Of a DNA stretch of 64,000 nucleotides, positions 27,707 to 36,482 are shown in pieces. Source of the stretch: JAHEKD01 sp965215945 (GTDB taxonomy: Bacteria; Pseudomonadota; Gammaproteobacteria; Arenicellales; JAHEKD01); the NCBI GenBank assembly GCA_965215945.1, contig CBDCFC010000028.1, positions 39,430 through 103,429 of the forward strand. The letters run 5' to 3'. A program made the translations under genes and the position numbers. The notes beneath the pieces were generated by a model. The model worked only from the letters and a program-made list of their open reading frames with translations. It was not told the DNA's origin and searched no databases. Each line of letters opens with the position of its first letter. The first letter of the stretch is position 1.

Positions 27707-29419
27707 TTACTTTTTCTCATCTGTCTTGTCCGCCTGGTGGGAAATACGGGCTAGGTGGCGAGATTGTGTCAATGAGCGATTGAGAATAATAATAGGAATA
27801 AGCCCTGATAGCACAATCACCAAGGCACTGAGCGAAGCTTGTTCAAGTAATTCATCTGACGCGTATTGATACACATGTGTTGCCAAGGTATCAAAATTAA
27901 ACGGTCGCAAGACTAATGTGGCCGGCAATTCTTTCATACAATCCACGAAAACCAAGAGTAAAGCTGCAACAATCCCTCCTCTTAGCAGTGGTAGGTGAAA
28001 CTTCACTAACGTTTCTCTGGCTGTGTAACCTAGAGATCGAGCTGCCATGTCCATAGTCGGCGTGACCTTGGTCATGCTCGATTCAACCGAACCAAAAGCG
28101 ACCGCCAGAAAACGAATCACATAAGCCAGTAAGATCGCAAACACAGTGCCACTGAATAGCAACCCCAGATCGTAACCAAAAAATTTTTCACTCAGGCCAT
28201 CTAACCATCTATCCAAGCTAGCCAACGGAATTAATACACCCAGTGCTAATATAACTCCGGGCAAAGCGTATCCCATGCTGGTTAGGCGCACGGCAAAACG
28301 ATTAAACCAGTGCAATGACATCCAGCGACTATAAGTCAAAATGACGGCAAATAATGTGGCAACCAAAGCGGCAATCAGTGAAAGACTGATACTATTAAAA
28401 AACAAAACTCGAAATTCAGCCGTCCAACTTTCAGCGAAATAAAGCACTGAATAATAAAGCAATAAGCTGGAGGGGACGAAAAACCCAAATACCACCGGTA
28501 ATAAACACAAGAACACAGCCAACCATTTTTGCCTACCCCGTAACTTGATAATTGGTAAATGCCTAAAACGCTGGCCTTGTTGAAAGTAACGCTGCTGACG
28601 GCGACTTATTCTCTCCAACCACACCAACAACATAACAAAGGTTAAAGCGACAGTGGAAATTTGCGCAGCGCCGCCTAAATTGTTCATATTAAGCCAGACA
28701 TCGAAAATACCCGTGGTAAATGTTTGCACTGCAAAATAATCAACTGTTCCAAAATCGTTAAGTGTTTCCATCAAGGCCAGGGTTAAACCCAACACGATAG
28801 AAGGCCGCGCTAACGGTAATGCGATTTTGAAAAACGTATAGACTTGGCCGCGACCTAACACTCGGCTTGATTCCAACATGCTCGGTGATAGCTCCAAAAA
28901 ACCGGCCCTGGCTGTAACGTAGACATAAGGATATAAAACCAAGCTCATGACAAAAATGGCGCCAGGTAAGGTGCGAATGTCGAAAAACCAATAATCACGA
29001 GCACTAACCCAGCCAAACAGGTCACGCAAAAACCCCTGAACAGGTCCGGAAAACTCTAGCAAATCAGTATAAGCATAAGCGATAACATAAGCCGGCATGG
29101 CGATCGGTACGATTAATAACCATTCGAACAGTTTTTTGGCTGGAAATTCATACATAGTGACAAACCAGGCGGTGGCCACACCAATTAATAACACACCAAC
29201 GCTTACACCCAGCATGAGCAGCAATGAATTAATCACATAGCGGGGTAAAACCGTACTGATCAGATGTGGCCAGATATTCTCTTTAGGAAAAAAGGACATG
29301 GCTAGTATCGAAACCACCGGGATAACAACCAGCAGACTCAAACCCACCACGGCAACATTCCATGGATTGACCCTGGACTGCGTATTTTGCATCGAAATGG
29401 CTTGTTCGACTTGTTGCAT
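27707..29419 (-). CDS. fbpB: Iron(III) ABC transporter permease, FbpB type
   Basis: The 570-residue inner-membrane protein is a fused permease with two BPD_transp_1 halves of about six helices each. The coupling-helix EAA-type loops are seen as ESSRVLGRGQVYTFFKIALPLARPS near 185 and MAARSLGYTARETLVKFHLPLLRGG near 460. Length and two-fold repeat match FbpB/FutB/SfuB. It is divergent from the ferritin gene across a Fur box, and the binding-protein gene lies 1.25 kb away; the ATPase is with fur at 12 kb. Iron as substrate is inferred from these neighbours and the family. Confidence 0.9.
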   Translation of the reverse strand: MQQVEQAISMQNTQSRVNPWNVAVVGLSLLVVIPVVSILAMSFFPKENIWPHLISTVLPRYVINSLLLMLGVSVGVLLIGVATAWFVTMYEFPAKKLFEWLLIVPIAMPAYVIAYAYTDLLEFSGPVQGFLRDLFGWVSARDYWFFDIRTLPGAIFVMSLVLYPYVYVTARAGFLELSPSMLESSRVLGRGQVYTFFKIALPLARPSIVLGLTLALMETLNDFGTVDYFAVQTFTTGIFDVWLNMNNLGGAAQISTVALTFVMLLVWLERISRRQQRYFQQGQRFRHLPIIKLRGRQKWLAVFLCLLPVVFGFFVPSSLLLYYSVLYFAESWTAEFRVLFFNSISLSLIAALVATLFAVILTYSRWMSLHWFNRFAVRLTSMGYALPGVILALGVLIPLASLDRWLDGLSEKFFGYDLGLLFSGTVFAILLAYVIRFLAVAFGSVESSMTKVTPTMDMAARSLGYTARETLVKFHLPLLRGGIVAALLLVFVDCMKELPATLVLRPFNFDTLATHVYQYASDELLEQASLSALVIVLSGLIPIIILNRSLTQSRHLARISHQADKTDEKK

Positions 29420-29457
29420 TAATTAATTGGTGAATTCAATGGGAAGCGTAGATTATC

Positions 29458-29476
29458 ACGAATGATTCTCATTTCC
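29458..29476. promoter_or_regulatory. Fur box between fbpB and ferritin
   Basis: The core AATGATTCTCAT at 29461-29472 is identical to the cores upstream of fur and fbpA. It sits in the 99-base divergent spacer between fbpB and the ferritin start at 29519, so one operator could control both. It overlaps an in-frame ATG at 29462, making that ATG an unlikely start. Confidence 0.8.
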
Positions 29477-29518
29477 GAAAAAAATATAGTACAATCAATC
29501 CAACTAAAAACCTATCAA

Positions 29519-30028
29519 ATGAGTATGAAATCGAGCATTCAAAAAGCGATTAATCAACAAATCAATCAAGAACAATCGGCTGCCTATATTTATTTAGGCA
29601 TGAGCGCATATTTCGAGAGTCAAAGCCTTAATGGTTTTGCCCATTGGTGCAAAATACAATACGAAGAGGAAATCGCTCACTCCATGCGCTTATTTCAGTA
29701 TCTTCTCGACCGCGGTGGCCAGGTGATTTTGGATACCATCAAAGCACCGAGGATGCATTTTGAATCACCTTTGCAAGTGTTTGAAACTGCTTTGGAGCAA
29801 GAAAAAGATAACACCAAATCGATCGATAAGTTGTATGAACTCGCCGCAAAAGAAAGTGACCATGCCACTATTAGTCATTTACAATGGTTTGTCGATGAGC
29901 AGGTTGAGGAAGAAAAGAATGTCAGTGAATGTCTTGCTTTGGTAGAAAGAGCGGGCGAAGATGCCAATGCGATTCTTTATTTGAATGACAAATTTGGTGA
30001 GCGGGCTGGCGTTGGTAGTGATGACTAA
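29519..30028 (+). CDS. ftnA: Non-haem ferritin
   Basis: Ferritin stores iron as a 24-mer cage with a ferroxidase centre. From ATG 29519 (or the ATG two codons later) the product is 169 residues, the usual FtnA length. Ferroxidase ligands are visible: E18 in the first helix, E51 and H54 in YEEEIAH, and later Glu residues in LEQEKDNT and VDEQVEEEKN. The in-frame ATG at 29462 lies inside the Fur box and is rejected. Sharing a Fur box with the iron permease suggests opposite or joint iron regulation. Confidence 0.93.
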   Translation: MSMKSSIQKAINQQINQEQSAAYIYLGMSAYFESQSLNGFAHWCKIQYEEEIAHSMRLFQYLLDRGGQVILDTIKAPRMHFESPLQVFETALEQEKDNTKSIDKLYELAAKESDHATISHLQWFVDEQVEEEKNVSECLALVERAGEDANAILYLNDKFGERAGVGSDD

Positions 30029-30082
30029 CCCGAGTATTTCATAAATCTTTGAGAATCAGGGCTAAGGGGGTATGAGCATAAG

Positions 30083-30487
30083 CTACAACTTTTCATTCCC
30101 TTTCTGTGCTGAGCCCACTTCCGGACGCGTGACTATAAAAGCCGCTGAACACGAGAGCACGGCAATCTGAATAATTAATACCTTCATCGACGCGCCGATT
30201 AACCAAGTAATAATGGGCGTCATGACAATCACTGTTAGCGAAATGATTTTTGTTCGTCGATCGATGGCACCATAAAGTCGCCAGTTTTGGATCAGTGGAC
30301 CAAATTTCGGATGATTAATCAACCAATCGTGCAGCCGCGGCGAAGATCGTGCAAACGCGTAAACGCTAACCAACAAAAAAGGGGTTGTGGGAAGTAACGG
30401 CAGTACTGTACCAACAATGCCAAAGCCGAGTGACATTATCCCTACAGCAAGCCAAAATGTCCGATTTATGCGGTGTGTATTAGTCAT
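30083..30487 (-). CDS. YbaN-family (DUF454) inner-membrane protein
   Basis: The small protein (about 134 residues from ATG 30487; a TTG nine codons upstream is also in frame) has three to four hydrophobic segments and the DUF454 pattern GTVLPLLPTTPFLLVSVYAFARSSPRLHDWLINHP cited here in part: LLPTTPF near residue 32, FARSSPR near 46 and a following HPKFGP motif. DUF454/YbaN proteins are membrane proteins of unknown function, often near iron or haem genes. It is convergent with ferritin and downstream of fbpA on the same strand. Confidence 0.85.
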   Translation of the reverse strand: MTNTHRINRTFWLAVGIMSLGFGIVGTVLPLLPTTPFLLVSVYAFARSSPRLHDWLINHPKFGPLIQNWRLYGAIDRRTKIISLTVIVMTPIITWLIGASMKVLIIQIAVLSCSAAFIVTRPEVGSAQKGNEKL

Positions 30488-30585
30488 CAATCCGATTACA
30501 ATTCTACTGGACAAGATTTTAACTGAAGTGGCATAAACATAGAGTTGATCTTTTAAAGAGTTATTTGCAGCATTTGTTATAACTA

Positions 30586-30618
30586 TTTTAAAAAACCCCG
30601 CTGACTTGCAGTGGGTGA
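30586..30618 (-). terminator. Probable terminator of the fbpA transcript
   Basis: Read on the minus strand, CCCACTG and CAGCGGG form a stem with one mismatch around CAAGT, followed by a T run (the A run at 30590-30595 on the plus strand). It lies 50 bases downstream of the fbpA stop. Confidence 0.6.
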
Positions 30619-30669
30619 CATGAACTATGAGAGATTAAAAAAGGATCTTATTTTTATTAAATCCTGTGC

Positions 30670-31692
30670 TTATTCGTCGTAGCCGACTTTATCAGCCAAT
30701 TTTGAGGCATCTGCCCGATGACTGGCAATTTCAGCCAGGGCCAGATTATCCTCCTTGAAGTCACCCCAGGAACTAACCAGTTCTGAGCGTGCAACATTTG
30801 GGTTAACCGGGTACTCGTAATTAACTTCAGCGTAGATTTTTTGGGCTTCATCACCTGATAAAAATTCCATCAGCTTTAAGGCATTCTCTTTGTTAGGTGC
30901 CGACTTGGTCATGGCAATACCGCTGATATTCATATGAGTACCACGATCCGCCTGGTTGGGGAAAATAACATTAACCGCCTCAGCCCAAGCCTGTTGTTCG
31001 CCTTTTTCATCATTAAGCATTTTGCCCATGTAATAAGAATTAATTATTGCAATATCGCACTCGCCTTCTTTAATCGCCTTGACTTGGGCTCGGTCGTTAC
31101 CCTGCGGCTTGCGCGCCAGGTTGTTTTTAACACCGGCCAGCCATTGTTCAGCCGCTTGTGGCCCGGCATGGGCGATAACCGATGCGGTCAGTGCAACCAT
31201 ATAGGCGTGCTTGCCTGAGCGGGTACAAATTTTTCCGGCAAATTTAGGATCGGCCAGATCTTCATAGCTGGTTATTTCACCGAGATTTACCCGGTCTTTA
31301 GAAGCCACAATCATCCGCGCACGACTGGTTAATCCAAACCAATGCCCTTCAGGATCACGATAATTTTCAGGGATATTAGCATTGATCACCTCGTTATCGA
31401 CGGGTTGCGTAACCCCGGCTGTAACGGCATCAGTCAAACGACCAATATCGACAGTTAAAATCACGTCCCCTGGACTATTCTCCCCTTCCTGAACCAAACG
31501 TTCGATTAATCCCTTTTTCAAATACACACTGTTCACCTGAATACCAGTTTTATCAGTAAATGCCTGGTAAAGCGGCTCCATTAAAAATTCTTGCCGGTAG
31601 GAATAAACATTAACCTCTTGGGCAAAACTTAAACTTGTACAAACCCAGGTATTGACTGCTAGCAAGAACCCTAAGCAAAGAATTTTCTTCAT
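30670..31692 (-). CDS. fbpA: Iron(III) ABC transporter substrate-binding protein, FbpA/IdiA type
   Basis: The 340-residue periplasmic protein has a signal peptide (about 1-24, LSFA-QE) and the FbpA opening VNVYSYRQEFL. The paired iron-coordinating tyrosines are Y220 and Y221 in IINSYYMGKM, with another Tyr in YSYRQ. These are the hallmark of the FbpA/FutA/IdiA ferric-binding proteins. It is preceded by a Fur box and followed by a terminator, so it forms its own transcript, separate from the permease at 27.7-29.4 kb and the ATPase at 12.2 kb. Confidence 0.93.
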   Translation of the reverse strand: MKKILCLGFLLAVNTWVCTSLSFAQEVNVYSYRQEFLMEPLYQAFTDKTGIQVNSVYLKKGLIERLVQEGENSPGDVILTVDIGRLTDAVTAGVTQPVDNEVINANIPENYRDPEGHWFGLTSRARMIVASKDRVNLGEITSYEDLADPKFAGKICTRSGKHAYMVALTASVIAHAGPQAAEQWLAGVKNNLARKPQGNDRAQVKAIKEGECDIAIINSYYMGKMLNDEKGEQQAWAEAVNVIFPNQADRGTHMNISGIAMTKSAPNKENALKLMEFLSGDEAQKIYAEVNYEYPVNPNVARSELVSSWGDFKEDNLALAEIASHRADASKLADKVGYDE

Positions 31693-31762
31693 TTGATGCC
31701 TCTAAAAAAATTAAAGATGAGTTGTTAGTACAGTAATGTAACGCTTTAACAGAGTTAGTGTC

Positions 31763-31788
31763 AATGATAATAGTAATGATTCTCATTT
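31763..31788. promoter_or_regulatory. Extended Fur box upstream of fbpA
   Basis: Two overlapping half-site pairs are visible: AATGATAATAG at 31763 and AATGATTCTCATTT from 31775. The core AATGATTCTCAT is identical to those at 11641 and 29461. It lies about 70-95 bases upstream of the fbpA start, in promoter position. Confidence 0.85.
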
Positions 31789-31857
31789 ACATATAAATAT
31801 TAAAACAGTTTACTATAGTCATTTCCCTAAATAAAACCACATGGTTTTATCATCAGT

Positions 31858-31955
31858 CACCTACCCCCTCTAGCTCCCCCTGGAAGGGGGAGAACAGGGG
31901 TAAGCTTAAAACAAAAGGTTCCTCCCCTTACAGGGGAGGATAGGTGGGGTCATTA
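31858..31955. repeat. Palindromic C/G-tract repeat with terminal inverted repeat
   Basis: Two short hairpins, CTCCCCCT-GGA-AGGGGGAG (31874-31892) and CCTCCCC-TTAC-AGGGGAGG (31921-31938), lie inside outer arms CACCTACCCC and TAGGTGGGG. The layout is that of a small non-coding dispersed repeat. It lies in the 435-base gap between fbpA and the HU gene; no coding frame is visible. Confidence 0.6.
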
Positions 31956-32086
31956 ACATTTGTTCCAACAACTCTTCCGGTTTCAATGCTCATCGGATTA
32001 TTTAGAAAAAGGATTATAGGAAGCTAATCACGTACAAAAGATAAGATTACTTTTGCTGGCGGGAATATTGAGCGGTGGGAGACACA

Positions 32087-32110
32087 CCGGGTAACAGATC
32101 AGTTACCCGG
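32087..32110. terminator. Perfect hairpin after the HU-like gene
   Basis: CCGGGTAAC at 32087-32095 pairs perfectly with GTTACCCGG at 32102-32110. Neither side has a proper T run on the transcribed strand of the HU gene, so it may stabilise the 3' end rather than act as an intrinsic terminator. Confidence 0.5.
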
Positions 32111-32127
32111 CATTAATAAAAATGTTA

Positions 32128-32460
32128 TTACTTAGCTCTGTCCTTAAGCGCTTTTAAAGGAACGATTTTCAATTTGCTGCTGGCAGGTTTTGCAGGAATA
32201 TCCATTGTCTCACCTGGCTTGAAAGGATTGGGAACATTTTTACGTGCTTTGCGAGCAGGTGTTTTTACACGGCGTACTTTTAAAACACCCGGCAGGGTAA
32301 AACTACCTACGGCTCCTTTTTTGACATGACGTTCGATCAATAATGAAAGATCATCTAACACAGCGGCAACTTCCTTTTTATTAAGGCTATCATTTGATTC
32401 GGCAATTTCAGTGATGATTTGCGATTTAGTCATGGCTTTTTTTACAGCACTTGTTTTCAC
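32128..32460 (-). CDS. HU-family DNA-binding protein with a basic linker
   Basis: The 110-residue protein has an HU/IHF-type domain: MTKSQIITEIAESN opening helix, then KKEVAAVLDDLSLLIERHVKKG and the strand-turn GSFTLPGVLKVRRVKTPARKARKNV, which matches the flexible DNA-binding arm including the conserved NP-x-x-P (NPFKPGE). The extra N-terminal basic segment and the Pro-Ala-Lys tail are characteristic of a distinct HU subfamily rather than HupA or HupB. The start is GTG 32460 with GGAGAA upstream. It stands alone. Confidence 0.9.
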   Translation of the reverse strand: MKTSAVKKAMTKSQIITEIAESNDSLNKKEVAAVLDDLSLLIERHVKKGAVGSFTLPGVLKVRRVKTPARKARKNVPNPFKPGETMDIPAKPASSKLKIVPLKALKDRAK

Positions 32461-32738
32461 GGGGTATGTTCTCCAATATCTAGTTTAAAAAAGTTCGTGA
32501 ATGATATTGAAGCTGCCACCATCTTTCAAGCGATAAATTCAAAAAGACACTGTATTTTACAGTGTGAAACACTTTAACCAGTTTTAGCATCTGAACTGAA
32601 CTAAAATTCGTCACAACAACTAACAAAAAGACACAAAGAGTTTATCTAATTAGTTACCAGAAGGTATCGCAACTATGGCAAAATACATCGGAGCAAAAAA
32701 TCTGACTCTTTTAAAAATATAAGGCTGCGCACCATTTA

Positions 32739-34694
32739 ATGCCGATTAGATTAAAGTTATTTATCAAGCGGGTAGTACTTCCTCTTATCGGCAGCTTCAT
32801 CTTCCTCTCCCTGGCTTACTGGCTTTACAAAATCGCGCCAAGCAAAGAAGTCAGCCTTGTGTTGGTGATTCTTGTATTAACGATTTACTTATTTCTTTTT
32901 GAAGTTCTACCGGTTGATGTCACCGCCATCACCATCATGGTATTGCTGGGCCTGATTTCCTGGCAATTTGAATTTTTTAATCTTAGTAAAGAGTTGTTAG
33001 ACATTAGCCATTTATTTGACGGTTTTGCCAGTAACGCCGTTATGTCTATTGTGGCAGTGATGATTATCGGCGCAAGCCTGGATAAAACCGGGATGATGAG
33101 CAATGTGGCTAACTTTATTACCAAAGTCGGTGGATCCACCGAAAAACGCATCACGCCGTTGATTTCATTCACTGTGGGTATCATTTCAAGCTTCATGCAG
33201 AACGTCGGTGCGGCAGCTCTGTTTCTGCCGGTCACCAGTCGAATCGCGAATCGAACTGAAATTCCACTGTCACGGTTGTTAATGCCGATGGGATTTTGTG
33301 CCATTTGCGGCGGCACCGTTACCCTGGTCGGCTCAAGCCCGTTAATTTTGTTGAACGATCTGATTGCGACAAGTAACAAATCATTACCCGCCGATCAGCA
33401 AATAGAACAATTTTCATTATTTTCTGTCACCCCTATCGGATTGGCCATTGTCGCAGTGGCGATTTTGTATTTTTTACTACTTGGTAATTTTGTCTTACCG
33501 ACCACCACGGGCAAACGCGTCTCCAGTCGCGGCACACTGGATTACATTCGTAAAATCTATGGCGTGAATTTCAGCCTGAATGAAGTAGCAGTACCGGCAG
33601 AATCTCCACTAGTAGGATTAACCATAGAGCAGGCGGAAAAAGAATTTGCCGTGAGAATTATTGCCTTACATGATGGCACCCGGCTACATATCGCACCGGG
33701 TGCACTGACACGAAGCACCGAGATTCAACCCAATAATATGTTAGCTTTAATGGCCTCCGACTATGCACTCAATCGATTTATCGAAACCAACGAACTCGAT
33801 TTAAAACCTGCTATGCAGGTATTTGCTGAATCCTTGATGCCCACTCGCGCAGGCATGTCGGAGATTGTTATTCCTCCTGGTTCAGAATTAATCGGCAAAA
33901 CTCCGCGCGAACTGACGCTGCGTTCAACTTTTGGATTAACGGTTCTGGTCGTTTATCGTGATGGTAAAAATTTAACCGATATTTCAGATGAACCGTTTCA
34001 CTCTGGCGATACCATTATCGCGCATCAGCCCTGGGTTGATTTACAAGCGCTAGAAGATAACCGTGATTTCGTTATTCTCACGGATGATTATCCTCGCGTT
34101 GAAGATACCAGACCCAAAAAGCTGATTCATGCATTGGTGTTTTTCGCTCTGGCATTATTTTTGGTTATTTTTACAGATCTACGGCTCTCTGTCGCACTGC
34201 TAACCGGCGCCATCGGCATGGTGTTATCGGGCGTTATCAGTATTGATGAAGCTTACGATGCGGTCAGCTGGAAAACAGTGTTTTTGCTTGCCAGTTTAAT
34301 TCCCCTTGGCATTGCTGTTGAAAATTCCGGTACCGCTAACTGGATCGCTGAACAAACTTTAGCAATGCTGGGCGATGTGCCTGAATTTGTTTTATTAACA
34401 GTCATTGCTATTCTTTCGACATTTTTCACCCTGGTCATGTCAAACGTCGGCGCGACAGTATTATTAGTTCCATTGGCAATCAGTATTGCCATAAAAGTCG
34501 GTGCCAACCCGGCTGTTTTCGCCATCACCGTGGCATTAGCTACCTCGAATTCTTTCATTATTCCCACCCATCAGGTTAATGCGCTATTGATGGGTCCGGG
34601 CGGTTATAAAGTGGTTGATTTCCTAAAAGCCGGCGGCATTATGACGGTATTATTTTTAATCGTCATGCTATTTATGGTCAATCTTATTTTTTAA
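32739..34694 (+). CDS. SLC13/DASS-family permease with two TrkA-C domains
   Basis: The 651-residue inner-membrane protein begins with about eight helices (to about 255), then has two RCK_C-type domains (about 270-340 and 370-440, seen as AVPAESPLVGLTIEQAE and VIPPGSELIGKTPRELT), then a second set of helices to the end. Signature stretches MQNVGAAALFLPV near 150 and a mirrored MSNVGATVLLVPLA near 570 mark the inverted-repeat transport core. Such proteins carry sulfate, dicarboxylates or other anions with sodium. It lies 16 bases before a TPP-enzyme gene, suggesting its substrate may feed that enzyme. Confidence 0.87.
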   Translation: MPIRLKLFIKRVVLPLIGSFIFLSLAYWLYKIAPSKEVSLVLVILVLTIYLFLFEVLPVDVTAITIMVLLGLISWQFEFFNLSKELLDISHLFDGFASNAVMSIVAVMIIGASLDKTGMMSNVANFITKVGGSTEKRITPLISFTVGIISSFMQNVGAAALFLPVTSRIANRTEIPLSRLLMPMGFCAICGGTVTLVGSSPLILLNDLIATSNKSLPADQQIEQFSLFSVTPIGLAIVAVAILYFLLLGNFVLPTTTGKRVSSRGTLDYIRKIYGVNFSLNEVAVPAESPLVGLTIEQAEKEFAVRIIALHDGTRLHIAPGALTRSTEIQPNNMLALMASDYALNRFIETNELDLKPAMQVFAESLMPTRAGMSEIVIPPGSELIGKTPRELTLRSTFGLTVLVVYRDGKNLTDISDEPFHSGDTIIAHQPWVDLQALEDNRDFVILTDDYPRVEDTRPKKLIHALVFFALALFLVIFTDLRLSVALLTGAIGMVLSGVISIDEAYDAVSWKTVFLLASLIPLGIAVENSGTANWIAEQTLAMLGDVPEFVLLTVIAILSTFFTLVMSNVGATVLLVPLAISIAIKVGANPAVFAITVALATSNSFIIPTHQVNALLMGPGGYKVVDFLKAGGIMTVLFLIVMLFMVNLIF

Positions 34695-34710
34695 AACTGC
34701 AAACTATGAA

Positions 34711-36351
34711 ATGACATCCAACGGCGGCAATCTATTGATTAATTGTTTAAGATCGCTGGGTACAGATCGTGTGTTCGCCGTGCCCGGTGAAAGTTATCTG
34801 GCCGTATTAGATGCGCTTTACGATTTTTCTGACATTGAGTTAATCACCTGCCGGCAAGAAGGCGGTGCTGCCATGATGACAGAGGCTCACGGTAAATTGA
34901 CCGGTAAACCGGGAATCTGCTTTGTCACTCGCGGCCCGGGCGCAACGAATGCCAGCGCCGGTGTGCATATCGCCGCACAGGACTCGACGCCGATGATCCT
35001 GTTTATAGGGCAGGTTGCGACCAGCATGATAGAACGTGAGGCTTTTCAGGAAATTGATTATCGGCGGTTTTTTTCACCCATGGTGAAATGGGCCGCACAA
35101 ATCGATGATCCGGCTAGAATAAGTGAATTCGTCTCACGGGCTTATCACACCGCCGTTAATGGAAGGCCCGGGCCGGTTGTTCTAGCCTTACCCGAGAATG
35201 TGTTATCGGCTAGTGCCGTTGATCAAGCTTTGCCCAAATTTAGACAAAATGAAACTGGGTTATCCGAGTCTTGTCTTAGTGAGCTAAAATCATTTTTAGA
35301 AAAAGCTGAAAAGCCGCTTCTTTTAACCGGCCGTGCTGGCTGGACGGCCCAAGCAACGAAGGCACTTCAAAATTTTGCATACACTAACCGGCTTTCTGTA
35401 GCCACAACGTTTCGCTGCCAGGACACATTTGATAATCGTCATGACAACTATATAGGCGATGTTGGGATTGGTATAAATCCTGAACTTAACCAGGCCGTCA
35501 AAAACGCCGATACGATATTGTTAATCGGCGCTCGGCTTGGCGAAATGACGACGGGTGGTTATAACTTAATAGACATCCCCGCGCCTAAACAAACGTTAAT
35601 TCACGTTTATCCGGGTGCGGAGGAATTAAACCGGACTTACTCGACTGACCTGGCGATCAATTGTTCGGTTACCGAATTTTGCAATGCCGTTGAAAATATC
35701 GAGTTGAATAACAAACCCAATTTAAAGTATCTCGAGAAATTCAGGACAAATTATCTTAACTGGAATAAAGCCGTAAAATCAGGCAGCTCCCTACAGTTGT
35801 CAGAGATTATGAAATGGCTGAGCGACAACCTGGCTGATGATGCGGTGATTACAAATGGAGCCGGCAATTACTCGGCTTGGATCCACCGTTTTTTTCAATA
35901 TAAACAATTTCATACTCAACTGGCGCCGACCTCAGGTTCAATGGGCTATGGCCTGCCTGCTGCACTAGCTGCAAAATGTCAAAATCGTGATCGTACTGTA
36001 ATCTGTTTTGCCGGTGACGGTTGCTTGCAGATGACCATTCAAGAACTTGCAACCGCCGCTCAATTTGATCTGAATATTATTGTCATCGTCATCAATAATA
36101 ACAGTTGGGGCACGATTCGAATGCACCAGGAAAAGACCTATCCCGGCCGTGTCAAAGGCACTGACTTGGTGAATCCTGATTTTGCAGTGCTAGCCACGGC
36201 TTATGGTTTTCACAGTGAAACGGTGGCTGAAACAGGTGAATTCATTTGCGCCTTTGAACGCGCACAACAATCCAGGAAACCTGCGTTAATAGAAATTACA
36301 CATCCACTTGAAATCATCACCCCAAGTTTGAAGCTCTCTCAGTTAGGCTGA
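34711..36351 (+). CDS. Thiamine-diphosphate enzyme of the acetolactate synthase family
   Basis: The 546-residue product has the three TPP-enzyme domains. The catalytic glutamate is in CRQEGGAAMM near residue 47, and the TPP/Mg site GDGCLQMTIQELATA...NNNS is present near 430-460. Close relatives are annotated acetolactate synthase or thiamine pyrophosphate-binding protein. No small regulatory IlvN/IlvH gene is beside it, so a role in branched-chain amino acid synthesis is not implied; sulfoacetaldehyde acetyltransferase, oxalyl-CoA decarboxylase and benzoylformate-type decarboxylases share the fold. It is coupled to the SLC13 permease gene. The reaction is undetermined. Confidence 0.82.
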   Translation: MTSNGGNLLINCLRSLGTDRVFAVPGESYLAVLDALYDFSDIELITCRQEGGAAMMTEAHGKLTGKPGICFVTRGPGATNASAGVHIAAQDSTPMILFIGQVATSMIEREAFQEIDYRRFFSPMVKWAAQIDDPARISEFVSRAYHTAVNGRPGPVVLALPENVLSASAVDQALPKFRQNETGLSESCLSELKSFLEKAEKPLLLTGRAGWTAQATKALQNFAYTNRLSVATTFRCQDTFDNRHDNYIGDVGIGINPELNQAVKNADTILLIGARLGEMTTGGYNLIDIPAPKQTLIHVYPGAEELNRTYSTDLAINCSVTEFCNAVENIELNNKPNLKYLEKFRTNYLNWNKAVKSGSSLQLSEIMKWLSDNLADDAVITNGAGNYSAWIHRFFQYKQFHTQLAPTSGSMGYGLPAALAAKCQNRDRTVICFAGDGCLQMTIQELATAAQFDLNIIVIVINNNSWGTIRMHQEKTYPGRVKGTDLVNPDFAVLATAYGFHSETVAETGEFICAFERAQQSRKPALIEITHPLEIITPSLKLSQLG

Positions 36352-36374
36352 TCAACCGTTAAGGCGAAAAACTC

Positions 36375-36465
36375 TTGTCCCGGTTTTATACCGGGATCTC
36401 CGTGGGAAACTGTGGAGTTAGGTTTGGGAGGCCCCGGAATAAATCCGGGGAACGTTCTCCCTCTG
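36375..36465. repeat. REP-like CCGG palindromes downstream of the TPP enzyme
   Basis: The gap holds TCCCGG-TTTTATA-CCGGGA (36378-36396) and CCCCGG-AATAAAT-CCGGGG (36434-36452). The pair is similar in layout to the element at 42.57-42.68 kb. It may serve as a transcription stop between the convergent genes. Confidence 0.55.
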
Positions 36466-36482
36466 GAAGTAAGCTGCAATAA

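Noticed and set aside
27540..27869. An open frame on the plus strand overlapping the 3' end of the iron permease gene
   Set aside because: It covers the well-supported fbpB coding end, has no ribosome site and no recognisable domain.
29462..29518. Upstream in-frame ATG of ferritin at 29462
   Set aside because: It lies inside a Fur box and gives an N-terminal extension not seen in the family.
32885..33379. A 164-codon minus-strand frame inside the SLC13 permease gene
   Set aside because: Antisense to a well-supported membrane protein; codon pattern follows the plus-strand gene.
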